From NCBI GenBank assembly GCA_965214475.1, contig OZ243953.1, positions 868,001 to 932,000 of the forward strand: 64,000 nucleotides of DNA. Reading direction: 5' to 3'. The notes under the pieces were generated by a model. The model had not been told where the DNA came from. It was given only the letters and a program-made list of their open reading frames with translations, and did not search any database. This DNA comes from SIRX01 sp965214475. Lineage in GTDB: Bacteria; Actinomycetota; Rubrobacteria; Rubrobacterales; Rubrobacteraceae. Positions 49,058 to 57,388 of the stretch are shown piece by piece (positions within the stretch are counted from its first letter, which is position 1; the number at the start of each line of letters is the position of its first letter). The translations under genes and the position numbers were made by a program.

Positions 49058-49786
49058 GTGAGAGGACTATTCGGCAACTGGGGAAACATTGGACTTTATT
49101 CTCTAGGTGTTGCAGCATTGCTGGCTATAGGAGCCTCGGTATTTTTTGGGGTAGGCCTTATTCGGTCGGACGAGAGCCCGGTAGAGCGTGCCGCCACCCC
49201 CACGGTGGCCGAGCAAGACGCCCCGAAAGAAGCCGAGGAGGAAGAAGAGAGGGAGCCTGAGAAGCAGCAAGAAGAGCAAGCAGTCGAAGACCAATACCAA
49301 GAGCCGGTGGTAGAGGAACCGATGGCAGAAGAAGAGCCGGCGGAGGAGACCCCGGAACTGGCCGCGGCCCCATCGGACACCTCGCTGTCTCTCACGGTCC
49401 CCAAAATAGGCCGTTACAACGACCCGGTAGCCAATGATATGTCTGAGGCGACCCTGGATCAGGGCGCCGGTAAACTTCCGAGTTCTGGCTTCCCCTGGCA
49501 ATCAGGTTCGAACACCTACATCGCGGCCCATGTGCTGGGTTGGGAGGGAACCAATAGTTGGCAGCAGTTCGCCAACCTGCCCAATATGGCTCAAGGAGAC
49601 ATGATCTACCTGACCGACTCTGCCGGCACTACCTACACTTACGAAGTCACCGAGATACTAAATGTTACGCCTTATGACGTTTGGGTGACGGCACCAGAGG
49701 CGGGCAGGGATATGGTCTCGCTTCAGACCTGCGTCGGAGAGAACTATGAGCAACGCCTCATAGTCCGGGGCGACCGGGTAGCCTAA
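49058..49786 (+). CDS. Orphan sortase with acidic linker (sortase 2)
   Basis: This 242-residue paralogue of the sortase at 9375-10196 has one N-terminal membrane span (~12-35), a ~70-residue Glu/Pro-rich linker and the sortase barrel from about residue 108. The triad is His158 in YIAAHVLGW, Cys225 in SLQTCVG, and Arg233 or Arg237 in QRLIVRGDRV. The barrels are close to identical over TYTYEVTEIL and the AGRDM(I/V)SLQTC segment. GTG start with AAAGGGGTGA upstream. No LPxTG-type protein is nearby. Confidence 0.88.
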   Translation: MRGLFGNWGNIGLYSLGVAALLAIGASVFFGVGLIRSDESPVERAATPTVAEQDAPKEAEEEEEREPEKQQEEQAVEDQYQEPVVEEPMAEEEPAEETPELAAAPSDTSLSLTVPKIGRYNDPVANDMSEATLDQGAGKLPSSGFPWQSGSNTYIAAHVLGWEGTNSWQQFANLPNMAQGDMIYLTDSAGTTYTYEVTEILNVTPYDVWVTAPEAGRDMVSLQTCVGENYEQRLIVRGDRVA

Positions 49787-49804
49787 GCCAGATTTTCTAG
49801 CTTT

Positions 49805-50434
49805 TTACGTTCGCTCCGGCATAGCAAGCCTTAGGCCAAGGCCTACCAGGACGCTGTCGCTCAGCCAGTGCAAGCCCCGTGCAAAAGCCGGTTTCTTGGC
49901 GAGCCGGTCTCCCAGCGTTCCGGAGAAATAAGCGATGATGTTGAAGACCAGCAGGGCGAGTACCGTGAAGGTGAGCCCCAAAGTCATCATCTGAAGGACC
50001 GCGTTCCCCGAAGCCGGGCTCACGAACTGCGGCAAGAACGCCAAGAAAAAGAGTGCTATCTTGGGGTTTAACACGTTCGAGGCCACACCCTGCAGAAAGA
50101 TTTTTTTGAGCCTCAACGGTGGAGCTGAAGCCTGTGGGATGGAGAACTTCTCCCGGCTCAAGATAGCTTTGACGCCCAGGTAGATCAGGTACGCCGCCCC
50201 CACGTATTTGACGACGGCAAACGTGGCGGCGGACGAGCGGAGCAGCGCGTACAACCCGACTGCCGCCAGCATCGTGTGAACGACGAGCCCCGAACACGCT
50301 CCCCAAGCCGACACGAGACCCGCCGTACGTCCCTGGGCGACGCCCCGTGTAACGACGTAGATCATATCCGGCCCCGGAGTAACGATAAGCGCCACCGAAG
50401 CCGTCAAAAACAAGGCAAATCCCGTTCCTGGCAC
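49805..50434 (-). CDS. LysE/RhtB-family amino acid exporter
   Basis: This 209-residue membrane protein has six helices. The N-terminal signature ALIVTPGPDMIYVVTRGVAQGRTAGLVSAWG matches the LysE/RhtB family, and VLNPKIALFFLAFLPQFV is the second conserved segment. It exports amino acids or similar metabolites, probably with proton motive force. GTG start. It lies four bases after the glmS stop and is probably cotranscribed with glmS. Confidence 0.9.
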   Translation of the reverse strand: MPGTGFALFLTASVALIVTPGPDMIYVVTRGVAQGRTAGLVSAWGACSGLVVHTMLAAVGLYALLRSSAATFAVVKYVGAAYLIYLGVKAILSREKFSIPQASAPPLRLKKIFLQGVASNVLNPKIALFFLAFLPQFVSPASGNAVLQMMTLGLTFTVLALLVFNIIAYFSGTLGDRLAKKPAFARGLHWLSDSVLVGLGLRLAMPERT

Positions 50435-50438
50435 CAGG

Positions 50439-52277
50439 CTATTCCACAGTTACGGATTTAGCCAAATTGCGCGGCTTATCTACGTTGAGGCCGCGGGACT
50501 TGGCGACGTGGTAGGCAAGCAACTGTAACGGTACGCAAGCCACTAACGCCCCCAGCAACGGCGGCGCTTCCGGGACCGGCAGCACAAGTTCCGCCACCCT
50601 CTCTGCGGCGACATCGTCTTCGCCCGCTATAGCTATGACGTTTGCTCCACGGGCCACTGTCTCCTCGACGTTGGATAGGGTCTTCTCCCGCAGGAGACCT
50701 GCTCCGAATATCGCCACGACCGGACAATGTTCATCCACGAGGGCTATAGGCCCATGCTTCATCTCTCCTGCCGGGTAGCCTTCTGCGGGGAGGTAGGAGA
50801 TCTCCTTTAGCTTCAAGGCGCCTTCCAGCGCCGCCGGATACAATTCCCCGCGTCCCAGAAAGAGCGCGCAGCGGGCGTTCTCGAACAAGCCCAAAGCCTC
50901 TTCTACCCGACTTTCAGAGGACTCTATAGCTTGTTCCACTTTTTCCGGCGCGAGGCGCAGGTCATGCCCGGACTCCCTCAGCTCCTCATCAGTTAAGGTC
51001 GCTTTGACTCGTGCAAGCTCTAGCGCGAGCAACTCTAAAACAGATATCTGGGCGAGAAAGGTCTTGGTGGACGCCACACCGATCTCCGGCCCCGCCTTGG
51101 TCAGCAGCACCGCCTCAGCCTCCCGGGTGATGAGTGAGCCCCGCGTGTTGGTTACGGCGATCACCCGTCCGCCAAACTTATGTGCCGTCTCTACGGCGGC
51201 GAGGGTATCCGTAGTCTCTCCGCTCTGGCTGATGGCAATGACCAGGGTACTTTCGTCGCCTATGGGGTCCGAATAACGATATTCACTCGCCACCGCGACC
51301 TCAACAGGAATCCTCGCGAGCCGTTCAATAGCTTGCTTGCCCAACAGCCCGGCGTGATAGGCCGTGCCGCAAGCCACGACCACGACGCGCTCTATCCCCG
51401 TAAGGTCCATCGAAAGCTCGGAAAGGTCTATGGAACCTTCAGCATCCAGACGTCCCGCCAGGGTGCTCCTCAGCGCGTCGGGCTGCTCGTGGATCTCCTT
51501 TAGCATGTAGTCCTCGTAAATCCCGAGGTCCACGTCCTCCGCGTCCCAATCGACCTCGAAAGCCTCGCGCGCTACCGGCTCTCCCTCCACCGTGAAGATC
51601 CCGACGGAAGACTCTGTTACCTCGACTACCTCTCCATTCTCGACAACCAGGAAGCGATGAGTCTCACCCAGCAACGCTTGAACGGCGCTCGCCAGGAAGT
51701 TCTCCCCGTCACCGAGCCCCACCACCAGGGGGCTCTGGTGCCGGGCGGCCACGATAGTGTGAGGCTCCTTGTCGCTGACAGCCGCCACCGCGAAAGATCC
51801 TCGCAACAACTCCAACGAAGCAGAGAGCGCCTCGCGCAGGGACTCCCCGGTTTCTTCCAGCCTCTCGGCCAGAATGTGGGCTATGACCTCTGTGTCAGTC
51901 TCCGAATTAAAGACGTGCCCCCGGCTTTGGAGGTCTTCCCTGAGCTCCACGTGGTTCTCGATAATACCGTTGTGAACGACCGCAACCCCTCCGCTACCGC
52001 CAACCAGAGGATGGGCGTTGGCCTCACTCGGCTTTCCGTGCGTGGCCCAGCGAGTGTGTCCCACCCCGGCGCTTACCCGGGAGAAATATCCGTTGCTCTC
52101 CGCCACGGCCCCGGCCAAGTTCTTTAGCGGCCCGACCCGTTTTAGCGGTTCGATGCCGTCCGCAACCTGTAACGCCAGCCCCGCCGAGTCGTATCCCCGA
52201 TACTCAAGGTTTCTCAGGCCCTCCATAAGGACCTCTACGCAACGCTCTTTACCAACGTAACCAACAATTCCACACAA
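50439..52277 (-). CDS. glmS: Glutamine-fructose-6-phosphate aminotransferase (isomerising)
   Basis: This 612-residue enzyme makes glucosamine 6-phosphate for peptidoglycan. The N-terminal glutaminase domain has the nucleophilic Cys2 after the GTG-encoded Met (MCGIVGYVGK), HTRWATHGKPSEANAHPLV and VVHNGIIENHVELRE. Two SIS domains follow (VVVACGTAYHAGLLGKQ, ISQSGETTDTLAAVE, FLGRGELYPAALEGALKLKEISY, GEMKHGPIALVDE) with the C-terminal LAKSVTVE. GGGAGG precedes the GTG. A glmS ribozyme lies about 105 bases upstream. Confidence 0.97.
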   Translation of the reverse strand: MCGIVGYVGKERCVEVLMEGLRNLEYRGYDSAGLALQVADGIEPLKRVGPLKNLAGAVAESNGYFSRVSAGVGHTRWATHGKPSEANAHPLVGGSGGVAVVHNGIIENHVELREDLQSRGHVFNSETDTEVIAHILAERLEETGESLREALSASLELLRGSFAVAAVSDKEPHTIVAARHQSPLVVGLGDGENFLASAVQALLGETHRFLVVENGEVVEVTESSVGIFTVEGEPVAREAFEVDWDAEDVDLGIYEDYMLKEIHEQPDALRSTLAGRLDAEGSIDLSELSMDLTGIERVVVVACGTAYHAGLLGKQAIERLARIPVEVAVASEYRYSDPIGDESTLVIAISQSGETTDTLAAVETAHKFGGRVIAVTNTRGSLITREAEAVLLTKAGPEIGVASTKTFLAQISVLELLALELARVKATLTDEELRESGHDLRLAPEKVEQAIESSESRVEEALGLFENARCALFLGRGELYPAALEGALKLKEISYLPAEGYPAGEMKHGPIALVDEHCPVVAIFGAGLLREKTLSNVEETVARGANVIAIAGEDDVAAERVAELVLPVPEAPPLLGALVACVPLQLLAYHVAKSRGLNVDKPRNLAKSVTVE

Positions 52278-52382
52278 AGTAAATGCCTCCCTAAACTCGT
52301 CTACGCATCTTCACCCGAGCAGGACCAGAAACTTGCTAGAGAGGCCGGCAGTACTTTCGAGATTCGTACTCTACGATTATTT

Positions 52383-52532
52383 TCGGGAGAGAAAAGTGAT
52401 TTGTCCCCGGTGTCACCACCGGGCTTTGTCACCTTCTTGACGACTACCCGAGAGCCGAGACGCACCCGCCGAATACTTCGATAAACGTCTGCCTCGTCAA
52501 CTCCTGACTTCTACGAAAGGAGTTCTGGCGCT
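52383..52532 (-). ncRNA. glmS ribozyme (GlcN6P-activated self-cleaving riboswitch)
   Basis: The minus strand upstream of glmS contains the conserved core of the glmS ribozyme in order. These are AGCGCCAG (cleavage expected between A at 52532 and G at 52531), the P1 arms AACTCCT and AGGAGTT, and TTGACGAGG-CAG. GTTTATCGA-N4-TTCGGCGGGTGC follows, and finally a P4 stem GTGAC...TCAC capped by a 7-bp CCCGGTG/CACCGGG hairpin with a GTGA tetraloop. TCGGG / CCCGA closes the 3' domain near 52383. The RNA binds glucosamine 6-phosphate, the product of GlmS, as cofactor for self-cleavage and so lowers glmS mRNA. Confidence 0.93.
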
Positions 52533-52690
52533 TTGCTTCTACCGCCCCTGCTATTGTTTTTGATCCGCTGTTCTCACACTGTTTATTCTATCGTCGTGAG
52601 GCTCCTCCTCTGTAAGATTCTACAATGATGGATACCGTACCAGATGCCTTACTTGCGGACAAGATAAACCTCCCGACGAAGGTTGAAGGC
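52533..52690 (-). promoter_or_regulatory. glmS promoter region
   Basis: The 158 bases between the ribozyme and the upstream membrane gene must hold the glmS promoter. A minus-strand TAGAAT lies about 50 bases before the cleavage site. CTTACA or TTACAG some 19-20 bases upstream are weak -35 candidates, with a GAGG...CCTC hairpin between. I see nothing else. Confidence 0.35.
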
Positions 52691-53404
52691 TCACAAGTTT
52701 ATGATGCCGAAAGCAGCCAACAGCCCCACCATAATCGGCTGGTGTACCAGGTAGATAAAGAGCGAGTGTCTCCCGAGAAGCGTCAAGGGTAATGCCGGAG
52801 CTGGCATTTTCCATGAGATCCCTGCCAGCCGCTTTCCGCTGCCGTATACGAGGTTGCCGATGAACACCCCGAGCAGCACGACTCCGAACCACGGTAGCAA
52901 AGGCCTATAGTCTGGCATGAAAAGGCCTTCCGGCACGACGCCTAGTGGAAGAAGCCACGGGCTCTTCGACGAAATTTCCAGGGATTGCAGATACCAGCCA
53001 GCGGCTATGAACGCGAGGCCCGCGAACAGGTTCAGAAGGCGAAAACGCAAAAACGGATAGGTCAGGATTATGGAAGTCCCGATCAAGTGCAGTATCCCGA
53101 AGAGGATGATCCCCATCCCGAGCACCCACGTTGACAGCGTGAGCACCATCCCGTAACCGATGATCTTGATCCCGCGCAAGAAGTACTTACCTAAAAGCGG
53201 CCGTTCGGCCCTCGCACTAGATTTAGCGTAGCTAATAGCTAGCGATACACCCACCAGAAACACGAAGGAGAACGTGGTCAGGTCCGCGAAGCCGGCCCAA
53301 AAGCCGGAAGTGGACTCTATATTGTAGCCGCCGAAGGTGTCCAGATCGTACATAAAATGGTAGAGGACCATCATCAGGATCGCTACCCCGCGGGCGGTGT
53401 CCAC
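52691..53404 (-). CDS. DUF1624 (heparan-alpha-glucosaminide acetyltransferase-like) membrane protein
   Basis: This 237-residue integral membrane protein has about seven helices. The N-terminus (V)DTARGVAILMMVLYHFMYDLDTFGG and the later SFVFLVGVSLAISYAKS are DUF1624/HGSNAT-family landmarks; IYLVHQPIMVGLLAAFG is at the end. Family members are thought to transfer acetyl groups across the membrane. The start is GTG 53404. The conserved frame continues upstream (FWE before the GTG) with no start codon, so the true start is uncertain. It is divergent from a GNAT gene. Confidence 0.82.
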   Translation of the reverse strand: MDTARGVAILMMVLYHFMYDLDTFGGYNIESTSGFWAGFADLTTFSFVFLVGVSLAISYAKSSARAERPLLGKYFLRGIKIIGYGMVLTLSTWVLGMGIILFGILHLIGTSIILTYPFLRFRLLNLFAGLAFIAAGWYLQSLEISSKSPWLLPLGVVPEGLFMPDYRPLLPWFGVVLLGVFIGNLVYGSGKRLAGISWKMPAPALPLTLLGRHSLFIYLVHQPIMVGLLAAFGIINL

Positions 53405-53500
53405 CTCCCAGAACCTCTCACTTTTTCCGGCTCTCGACCGCGTGATCCACTCCTCTCCAGGATGTAGGAGGGATCATAACCCAAACCCTCGTCTATCCGT

Positions 53501-53506
53501 TAATAT
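53501..53506 (+). promoter_or_regulatory. -10 element of a likely leaderless GNAT gene
   Basis: TAATAT ends six bases before the GTG at 53513, with no Shine-Dalgarno between. Confidence 0.45.
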
Positions 53507-53512
53507 CTCTTC

Positions 53513-53992
53513 GTGGCCAAGAGAGAGTTCATCGTGCGACGTGGACGTCGGGAAGACGCGACCGATGCCGCCCGCCTCTGGGTGCAGAGCGCCGGGGAGC
53601 ATACCGTCCACGACCCCATCTACACCACATCCTCAGACGCGGAGAAGACGATGCGCCGTTTTCTTGCGGACCTCACGACCAGCAGCCACTCGTTCCTCTT
53701 CGTCGCGATCTTGGAGGAGGAAACCATCGGCTTTATCTCCGGCGACCTGCGCGAAGGCTCCCCGACTTTCCACTCGAAGACCTGGGCCTCGGTAGATGAC
53801 GTGTACGTTACGCCTCGGTATCGCAGCCTCGGTGTGGGCAAGGCACTACTGGAGAACGTCGAGTTCTGGGCCCGGGATAAGGGAGCCAGCGGCATCTCCT
53901 TACAAGTCGCCGCCGCCAACGGACGCGGTCGAAGTTTCTATGGACGGCTGGGATTCCGGGAGGTCTCGATCTACGAAGTGCTGGAGTTCTAG
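53513..53992 (+). CDS. GNAT-family N-acetyltransferase
   Basis: This 159-residue acetyltransferase has the acetyl-CoA motif VYVTPRYRSLGVGKALLENV (R/QxxGxG/A) and the C-terminal ANGRGRSFYGRLGFREVSIYEVLEF. It begins VRRGRREDATDAARLWVQSAGEHTVHDP. The GTG start follows a -10 by six bases, suggesting a leaderless message. The substrate is unknown. It converges with the following membrane gene with a 4-base overlap. Confidence 0.85.
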   Translation: MAKREFIVRRGRREDATDAARLWVQSAGEHTVHDPIYTTSSDAEKTMRRFLADLTTSSHSFLFVAILEEETIGFISGDLREGSPTFHSKTWASVDDVYVTPRYRSLGVGKALLENVEFWARDKGASGISLQVAAANGRGRSFYGRLGFREVSIYEVLEF

Positions 53993-54579
53993 CCGAAGTT
54001 CACCGAGATCCAAACAACCAGCGCGGAAAAGCCGAGCAAGAGCAAGGCTAGTAAAACGAGTCCCGTAAAAATTCCACCCACTATAAGCACGTCCCGCACC
54101 GTCGCCCGTCTTTGGAGCACCGCTTCGTCCCAGGTCTCGGGCGAATACAACGTAGGCCAGAAGAACCCCGTCAAGACTATCCCACCGAAACCACCCAGCA
54201 ATCCGGTAGCAAACTTGGCCACCCCTAAAGGCACCTCCCAGGGGAGCGTCACACTGAACGCAGAAAGATCCATGTAATCGGACCAGCGCACGAAGACCGC
54301 TACAAAACCGGCTACCAACAGAAAGAAAGCAAAGATCAATACCGGAGTTCTGAAGCGATCGTGTTTGATCGCCAAGTACATCAACGCATCGCCAACCACG
54401 GCACCGACTGCAAAAGGCCACGCGGCCCGCCCAAGGGAATAGTCGAAAAGCGCGAGGATCACGAGAGTCATGGCGACTACCGCCAACAACACGAGCCCCG
54501 CAAGGTCTAACCACTGGCCCTTGGCCTCTCTGCCGCTATTCATCTTACTTACTGAAAGCCGCCGCTCGCTTTGCTCCAC
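53989..54579 (-). CDS. Five-span membrane protein of unknown function
   Basis: This 196-residue protein has a short charged N-terminus (MEQSERRLSVSKMNSGREAKGQW) followed by about five membrane helices (LAGLVLLAVVAMTLVIL, AAWPFAVGAVVGDALMYL, TPVLIFAFFLLVAGFVAVFV, GVAKFATGLLGGFGGIVLTGFF, DVLIVGGIFTGLVLLALLLL). It may belong to the same loose group as YIP1/DUF-type proteins of actinobacteria. No motif identifies a function. It is transcribed on its own. Confidence 0.65.
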   Translation of the reverse strand: MEQSERRLSVSKMNSGREAKGQWLDLAGLVLLAVVAMTLVILALFDYSLGRAAWPFAVGAVVGDALMYLAIKHDRFRTPVLIFAFFLLVAGFVAVFVRWSDYMDLSAFSVTLPWEVPLGVAKFATGLLGGFGGIVLTGFFWPTLYSPETWDEAVLQRRATVRDVLIVGGIFTGLVLLALLLLGFSALVVWISVNFG

Positions 54580-54613
54580 TCTTCCTCTTCTACGGGCGAA
54601 AACGGTGAGGGTT

Positions 54614-55057
54614 TCAATCCCGCATTGGGTAAGAGCGGGACATCACCTTTACATCAACCTCGGTTTCGAAACCGAGATCCTCATAGAAAGCCTCCACTGT
54701 ATCTTCCATAACTTCGACTTCGACGTACGAGGCGCCGCGAGCCGAACAACGTTCCTCTGCAGCTTTCAGTAGATTCCGTCCTACACCCCGACGCCGGGCC
54801 TCGGGGATCACGTAAAGCTCTTCTACACTCGCAAACCGCCCACCAACAGAGACATTGAGCCGCCATGCAAGCACCAACACGCCCACGACTTCGTCGCCCA
54901 TTCGCGCCGCAAGGATTTCCAGCTCTCCTGCTTCCACCGCGCTGCGAAACTCTGCTAGAAATTCATCTGACGTCGGCTCACCATTGCGTAAGAAGTCTTC
55001 GAGAAGCCTTAGAGGTTCGCGTAGCTCGTCTCCTGCTACAGGGTAAACCTGAATCAA
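54614..55057 (-). CDS. GNAT-family N-acetyltransferase
   Basis: This 147-residue acetyltransferase has the acetyl-CoA motif LYVIPEARRRGVGRNLLKAAEERCSARGASYVEVEV and FYEDLGFETEVDVKVMSRSY at the C-terminus. Its TTG start overlaps the threonine aldolase stop (TTGA), so the two are coupled. The substrate is unknown. Confidence 0.88.
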   Translation of the reverse strand: MIQVYPVAGDELREPLRLLEDFLRNGEPTSDEFLAEFRSAVEAGELEILAARMGDEVVGVLVLAWRLNVSVGGRFASVEELYVIPEARRRGVGRNLLKAAEERCSARGASYVEVEVMEDTVEAFYEDLGFETEVDVKVMSRSYPMRD

Positions 55058-56073
55058 ACTTTCACTGTTCCAGCCTTCACCTTGGCTGAGGCCTCGATGG
55101 CGGCTTCGATGTCTTCGTCGTCCACATCGAGGTGGGTACAGAGTCGCACCGCCCCGGCCCCTCCCGGGGTGGCGAGCACACCTTCGCGACCGAGCGCCTC
55201 CAGAAATTCTAAAGGCCGCTGCGTCTCGACGAGTACAATGTTGGTCTCCGGTTGTTTCACCGTATGTCCAGCCTCGGTCAGCCCCTCGGCCAACCTGCTT
55301 GCCCGCTGGTGGTCCTCCGCAAGTCTCTCCCGGTGGTGTTCAAAGGCGTAGAGTGAGGCCGCGGCGATAATGCCCGCCTGACGCATACCGCCCCCAAACG
55401 CCTTGCGGGCACGCCGCGCCTCTTGGATGACAGCCTCGTTTCCGGCGAGCAGCGACCCTACCGGCGCCCCAAGTCCCTTCGAGGAACATACCGATACTGT
55501 GTCGGCATGCTCGCACCACTTGCGGGCCGGGATACCGGACGCCGCTGCCGCGTTGAAGAGTCGGGCGCCGTCTAGGTGAACTTTTAGTCCTTGCTCTCGC
55601 GCAGATCCGACCACTTCCGCGAAGTCTTCCAAAGCGTAGATCCTGCCACCGGCGACGTTGTGGGTGTTCTCCAGGCACAGGAGCCGCGGGCGCGGGAAGT
55701 GAACATTCTCGGGCCTAACTGCGCCCCGCAATGTCTCGGGGTGGATCTTTCCATGCTCTCCGGGGAGAGGGCGTATCTGCACCCCGGAGAGTATTGCGGG
55801 CGCGCCGGCCTCGTAGACAAAGATATGGGACTGTTCGTGCATCAGGATCTCGTCTCCGCGGCCCGTGTTGACATACACCCCGATCTGGTTCGTCATCGTC
55901 CCCGAAGGCGCGTAGATGGCAGCTTCTTTTCCGAGAAGTTCCGCCACGTACTCCTCCAGCTTATTCACTGTGGGGTCTTCACCGAACACGTCGTCTCCGA
56001 CAGGAGCCTCCATCATCGCAAGCCGCATGCCCTCCGTTGGCCGCGTGACCGTATCGCTCCGGAGGTCAATCAC
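55054..56073 (-). CDS. ltaE: Low-specificity L-threonine aldolase
   Basis: This 339-residue fold-type I PLP enzyme splits L-threonine (and allo-threonine) to glycine and acetaldehyde. Conserved are IDLRSDTVTRPTEGMRLAMMEAPVGDDVFGEDPTVNKLE, APSGTMTNQIGVYVNT, HLDGARLFNAAAASG and the PLP-lysine segment TVSVCSSKGLGAPVGSLLAG. The GTG overlaps the RNase HIII stop by 4 bases (GTGA). Confidence 0.94.
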   Translation of the reverse strand: MIDLRSDTVTRPTEGMRLAMMEAPVGDDVFGEDPTVNKLEEYVAELLGKEAAIYAPSGTMTNQIGVYVNTGRGDEILMHEQSHIFVYEAGAPAILSGVQIRPLPGEHGKIHPETLRGAVRPENVHFPRPRLLCLENTHNVAGGRIYALEDFAEVVGSAREQGLKVHLDGARLFNAAAASGIPARKWCEHADTVSVCSSKGLGAPVGSLLAGNEAVIQEARRARKAFGGGMRQAGIIAAASLYAFEHHRERLAEDHQRASRLAEGLTEAGHTVKQPETNIVLVETQRPLEFLEALGREGVLATPGGAGAVRLCTHLDVDDEDIEAAIEASAKVKAGTVKV

Positions 56074-57014
56074 CGTTTCTCCGACGCCGAAATTCCTTCC
56101 AGAACCTTTTCAGTAGTCGAAAAGTGGAACTTTGCCACCTTCTTCAACCCCTCTTCCCCAAACTCGCGCGCGACCCGGCGGGCGGCCCCCAAAACGTGCG
56201 TCGAACCCCTCGTAAGCTCGAAACCCACCTCTCTGGACAGCCGATCCATCTCCTCCAGATACCGCGCCCGGGCGACGATGGACGCCGCCGCGACCGCCGT
56301 GTCGTCTTCGGCCTTCGGACGCACCTCAAGGTTGATACTCTCGGGGATGTGTGGCTCTATGTACGAACGAGCCTTCACCCCGAAGCTGTCGACTACTGCG
56401 ACCTCTACTTTAGCTTTAAGTTCATTTATGATCTCTACGTTGAGTTCACCTAGCAACCGGTTTACGTTACGGCCCGCGGCATTCCGGCGGCGATCGTACT
56501 CCATCGGCTCCTGAGATATTATGCAGATGTTTTCGGATCCTACTATCTCCATCACCCGGGTCGAGATGGTGTGCGCCTGGGTCGTACTGAGGTCTTTCGA
56601 GTCTTGTACGCCAGCCTTACGCAGTTCGGTATCCTGTGCCTTTCCCATAACTCGGACGCCGGCCACCACCAGCGGTCCGAGATATTCTCCTTTGCCAGCC
56701 TCATCGGTCCCCACGCGCGGCGTGGAGCTCGCAACCGGCTTCTTCGAATTCTTGCTCTTACCCCCGGTCGTTCTGGATTTGGATCCGCTGTTCGCCAAAC
56801 GCCAGTTCTCCAAAAGCCGCTTCAATTCCGATTCTTTGCCGCCATCCACGGAGATCTTCCCGGTATGGTAGACATTCAGGTTCGCCTTATCGGCCCCCTG
56901 GGCAAGACGATACTGGGTGGCATGGTTTATCTCGCGGTGTCCGGTTATCTCGACGCCGGACTTTTTCATGGAGCCCGAAAGGCTTGCAGGTATTTCGTGT
57001 TTCGGGGCGATCAA
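56070..57014 (-). CDS. rnhC: Ribonuclease HIII
   Basis: This 314-residue endonuclease degrades the RNA strand of RNA-DNA hybrids. It has the N-terminal TBP-like substrate-binding domain (ISVDGGKESELKRLLENWRL, ~60-80) and a Lys/Ser-rich linker. The RNase HII/HIII catalytic core follows: VGTDEAGKGEYLGPLVVAGV with the DE pair, EVAVVDSFGV and VRPKAEDDTAVAAASIVARARYLEEMD. The TTG start overlaps the acylphosphatase stop (TTGA). RNase HIII in an actinobacterium is somewhat unusual, since HII is the common form. Confidence 0.93.
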   Translation of the reverse strand: MIAPKHEIPASLSGSMKKSGVEITGHREINHATQYRLAQGADKANLNVYHTGKISVDGGKESELKRLLENWRLANSGSKSRTTGGKSKNSKKPVASSTPRVGTDEAGKGEYLGPLVVAGVRVMGKAQDTELRKAGVQDSKDLSTTQAHTISTRVMEIVGSENICIISQEPMEYDRRRNAAGRNVNRLLGELNVEIINELKAKVEVAVVDSFGVKARSYIEPHIPESINLEVRPKAEDDTAVAAASIVARARYLEEMDRLSREVGFELTRGSTHVLGAARRVAREFGEEGLKKVAKFHFSTTEKVLEGISASEKR

Positions 57015-57289
57015 CGGACCTCGAAGCTCGTCAGTTCCTCAGGCTCTTCGTGTTCCGCGTCTATGTCCTCTACGGTAGCCTGGGACGGTCCTTCCTTGCA
57101 CCAGTCGAGCATCTCCTGAACGGCGCTGGATGGCCCCTCAAAGACCGCCTCTACCCGGCCGTCGGGCATGTTCTTTACCCAGCCTACCAATCCTAATTCT
57201 TCGGCTTTCTGGCGCGTGGAGTCCCGGAAGAAGACCCCTTGTACGTTGCCTGAGATGTAGACGTGGGCACGTTCTTCGCTGTCTTGCAT
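57011..57289 (-). CDS. acyP: Acylphosphatase
   Basis: This small enzyme hydrolyses acyl phosphates. ATG 57289 (MQDSEERAHVYISGNVQGVFFRDSTRQKA) follows GGAGGT by six bases and gives 92 residues. Catalytic Arg is in NVQGVFFRDSTRQKAEELGLVGWVKN and catalytic Asn in WVKNMPDGRVEAVFEG. It is first in a four-gene overlapping unit (acyP, rnhC, ltaE, GNAT). Confidence 0.95.
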   Translation of the reverse strand: MQDSEERAHVYISGNVQGVFFRDSTRQKAEELGLVGWVKNMPDGRVEAVFEGPSSAVQEMLDWCKEGPSQATVEDIDAEHEEPEELTSFEVR

Positions 57290-57388
57290 GGTTCTACCTC
57301 CGTCGATAGAGCTTTCGCAGTTCTGTCGCATCAATAGTTTAACCTGAGTTTTGGTCTCTCAAGTTGTATATGCTAACGTAGTGCGGTC

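Noticed and set aside
49500..49520. GGTTCGAACACC resembling a tRNA T-loop
   Set aside because: It is inside the sortase 2 coding sequence and no cloverleaf surrounds it; I found no tRNA in the window.
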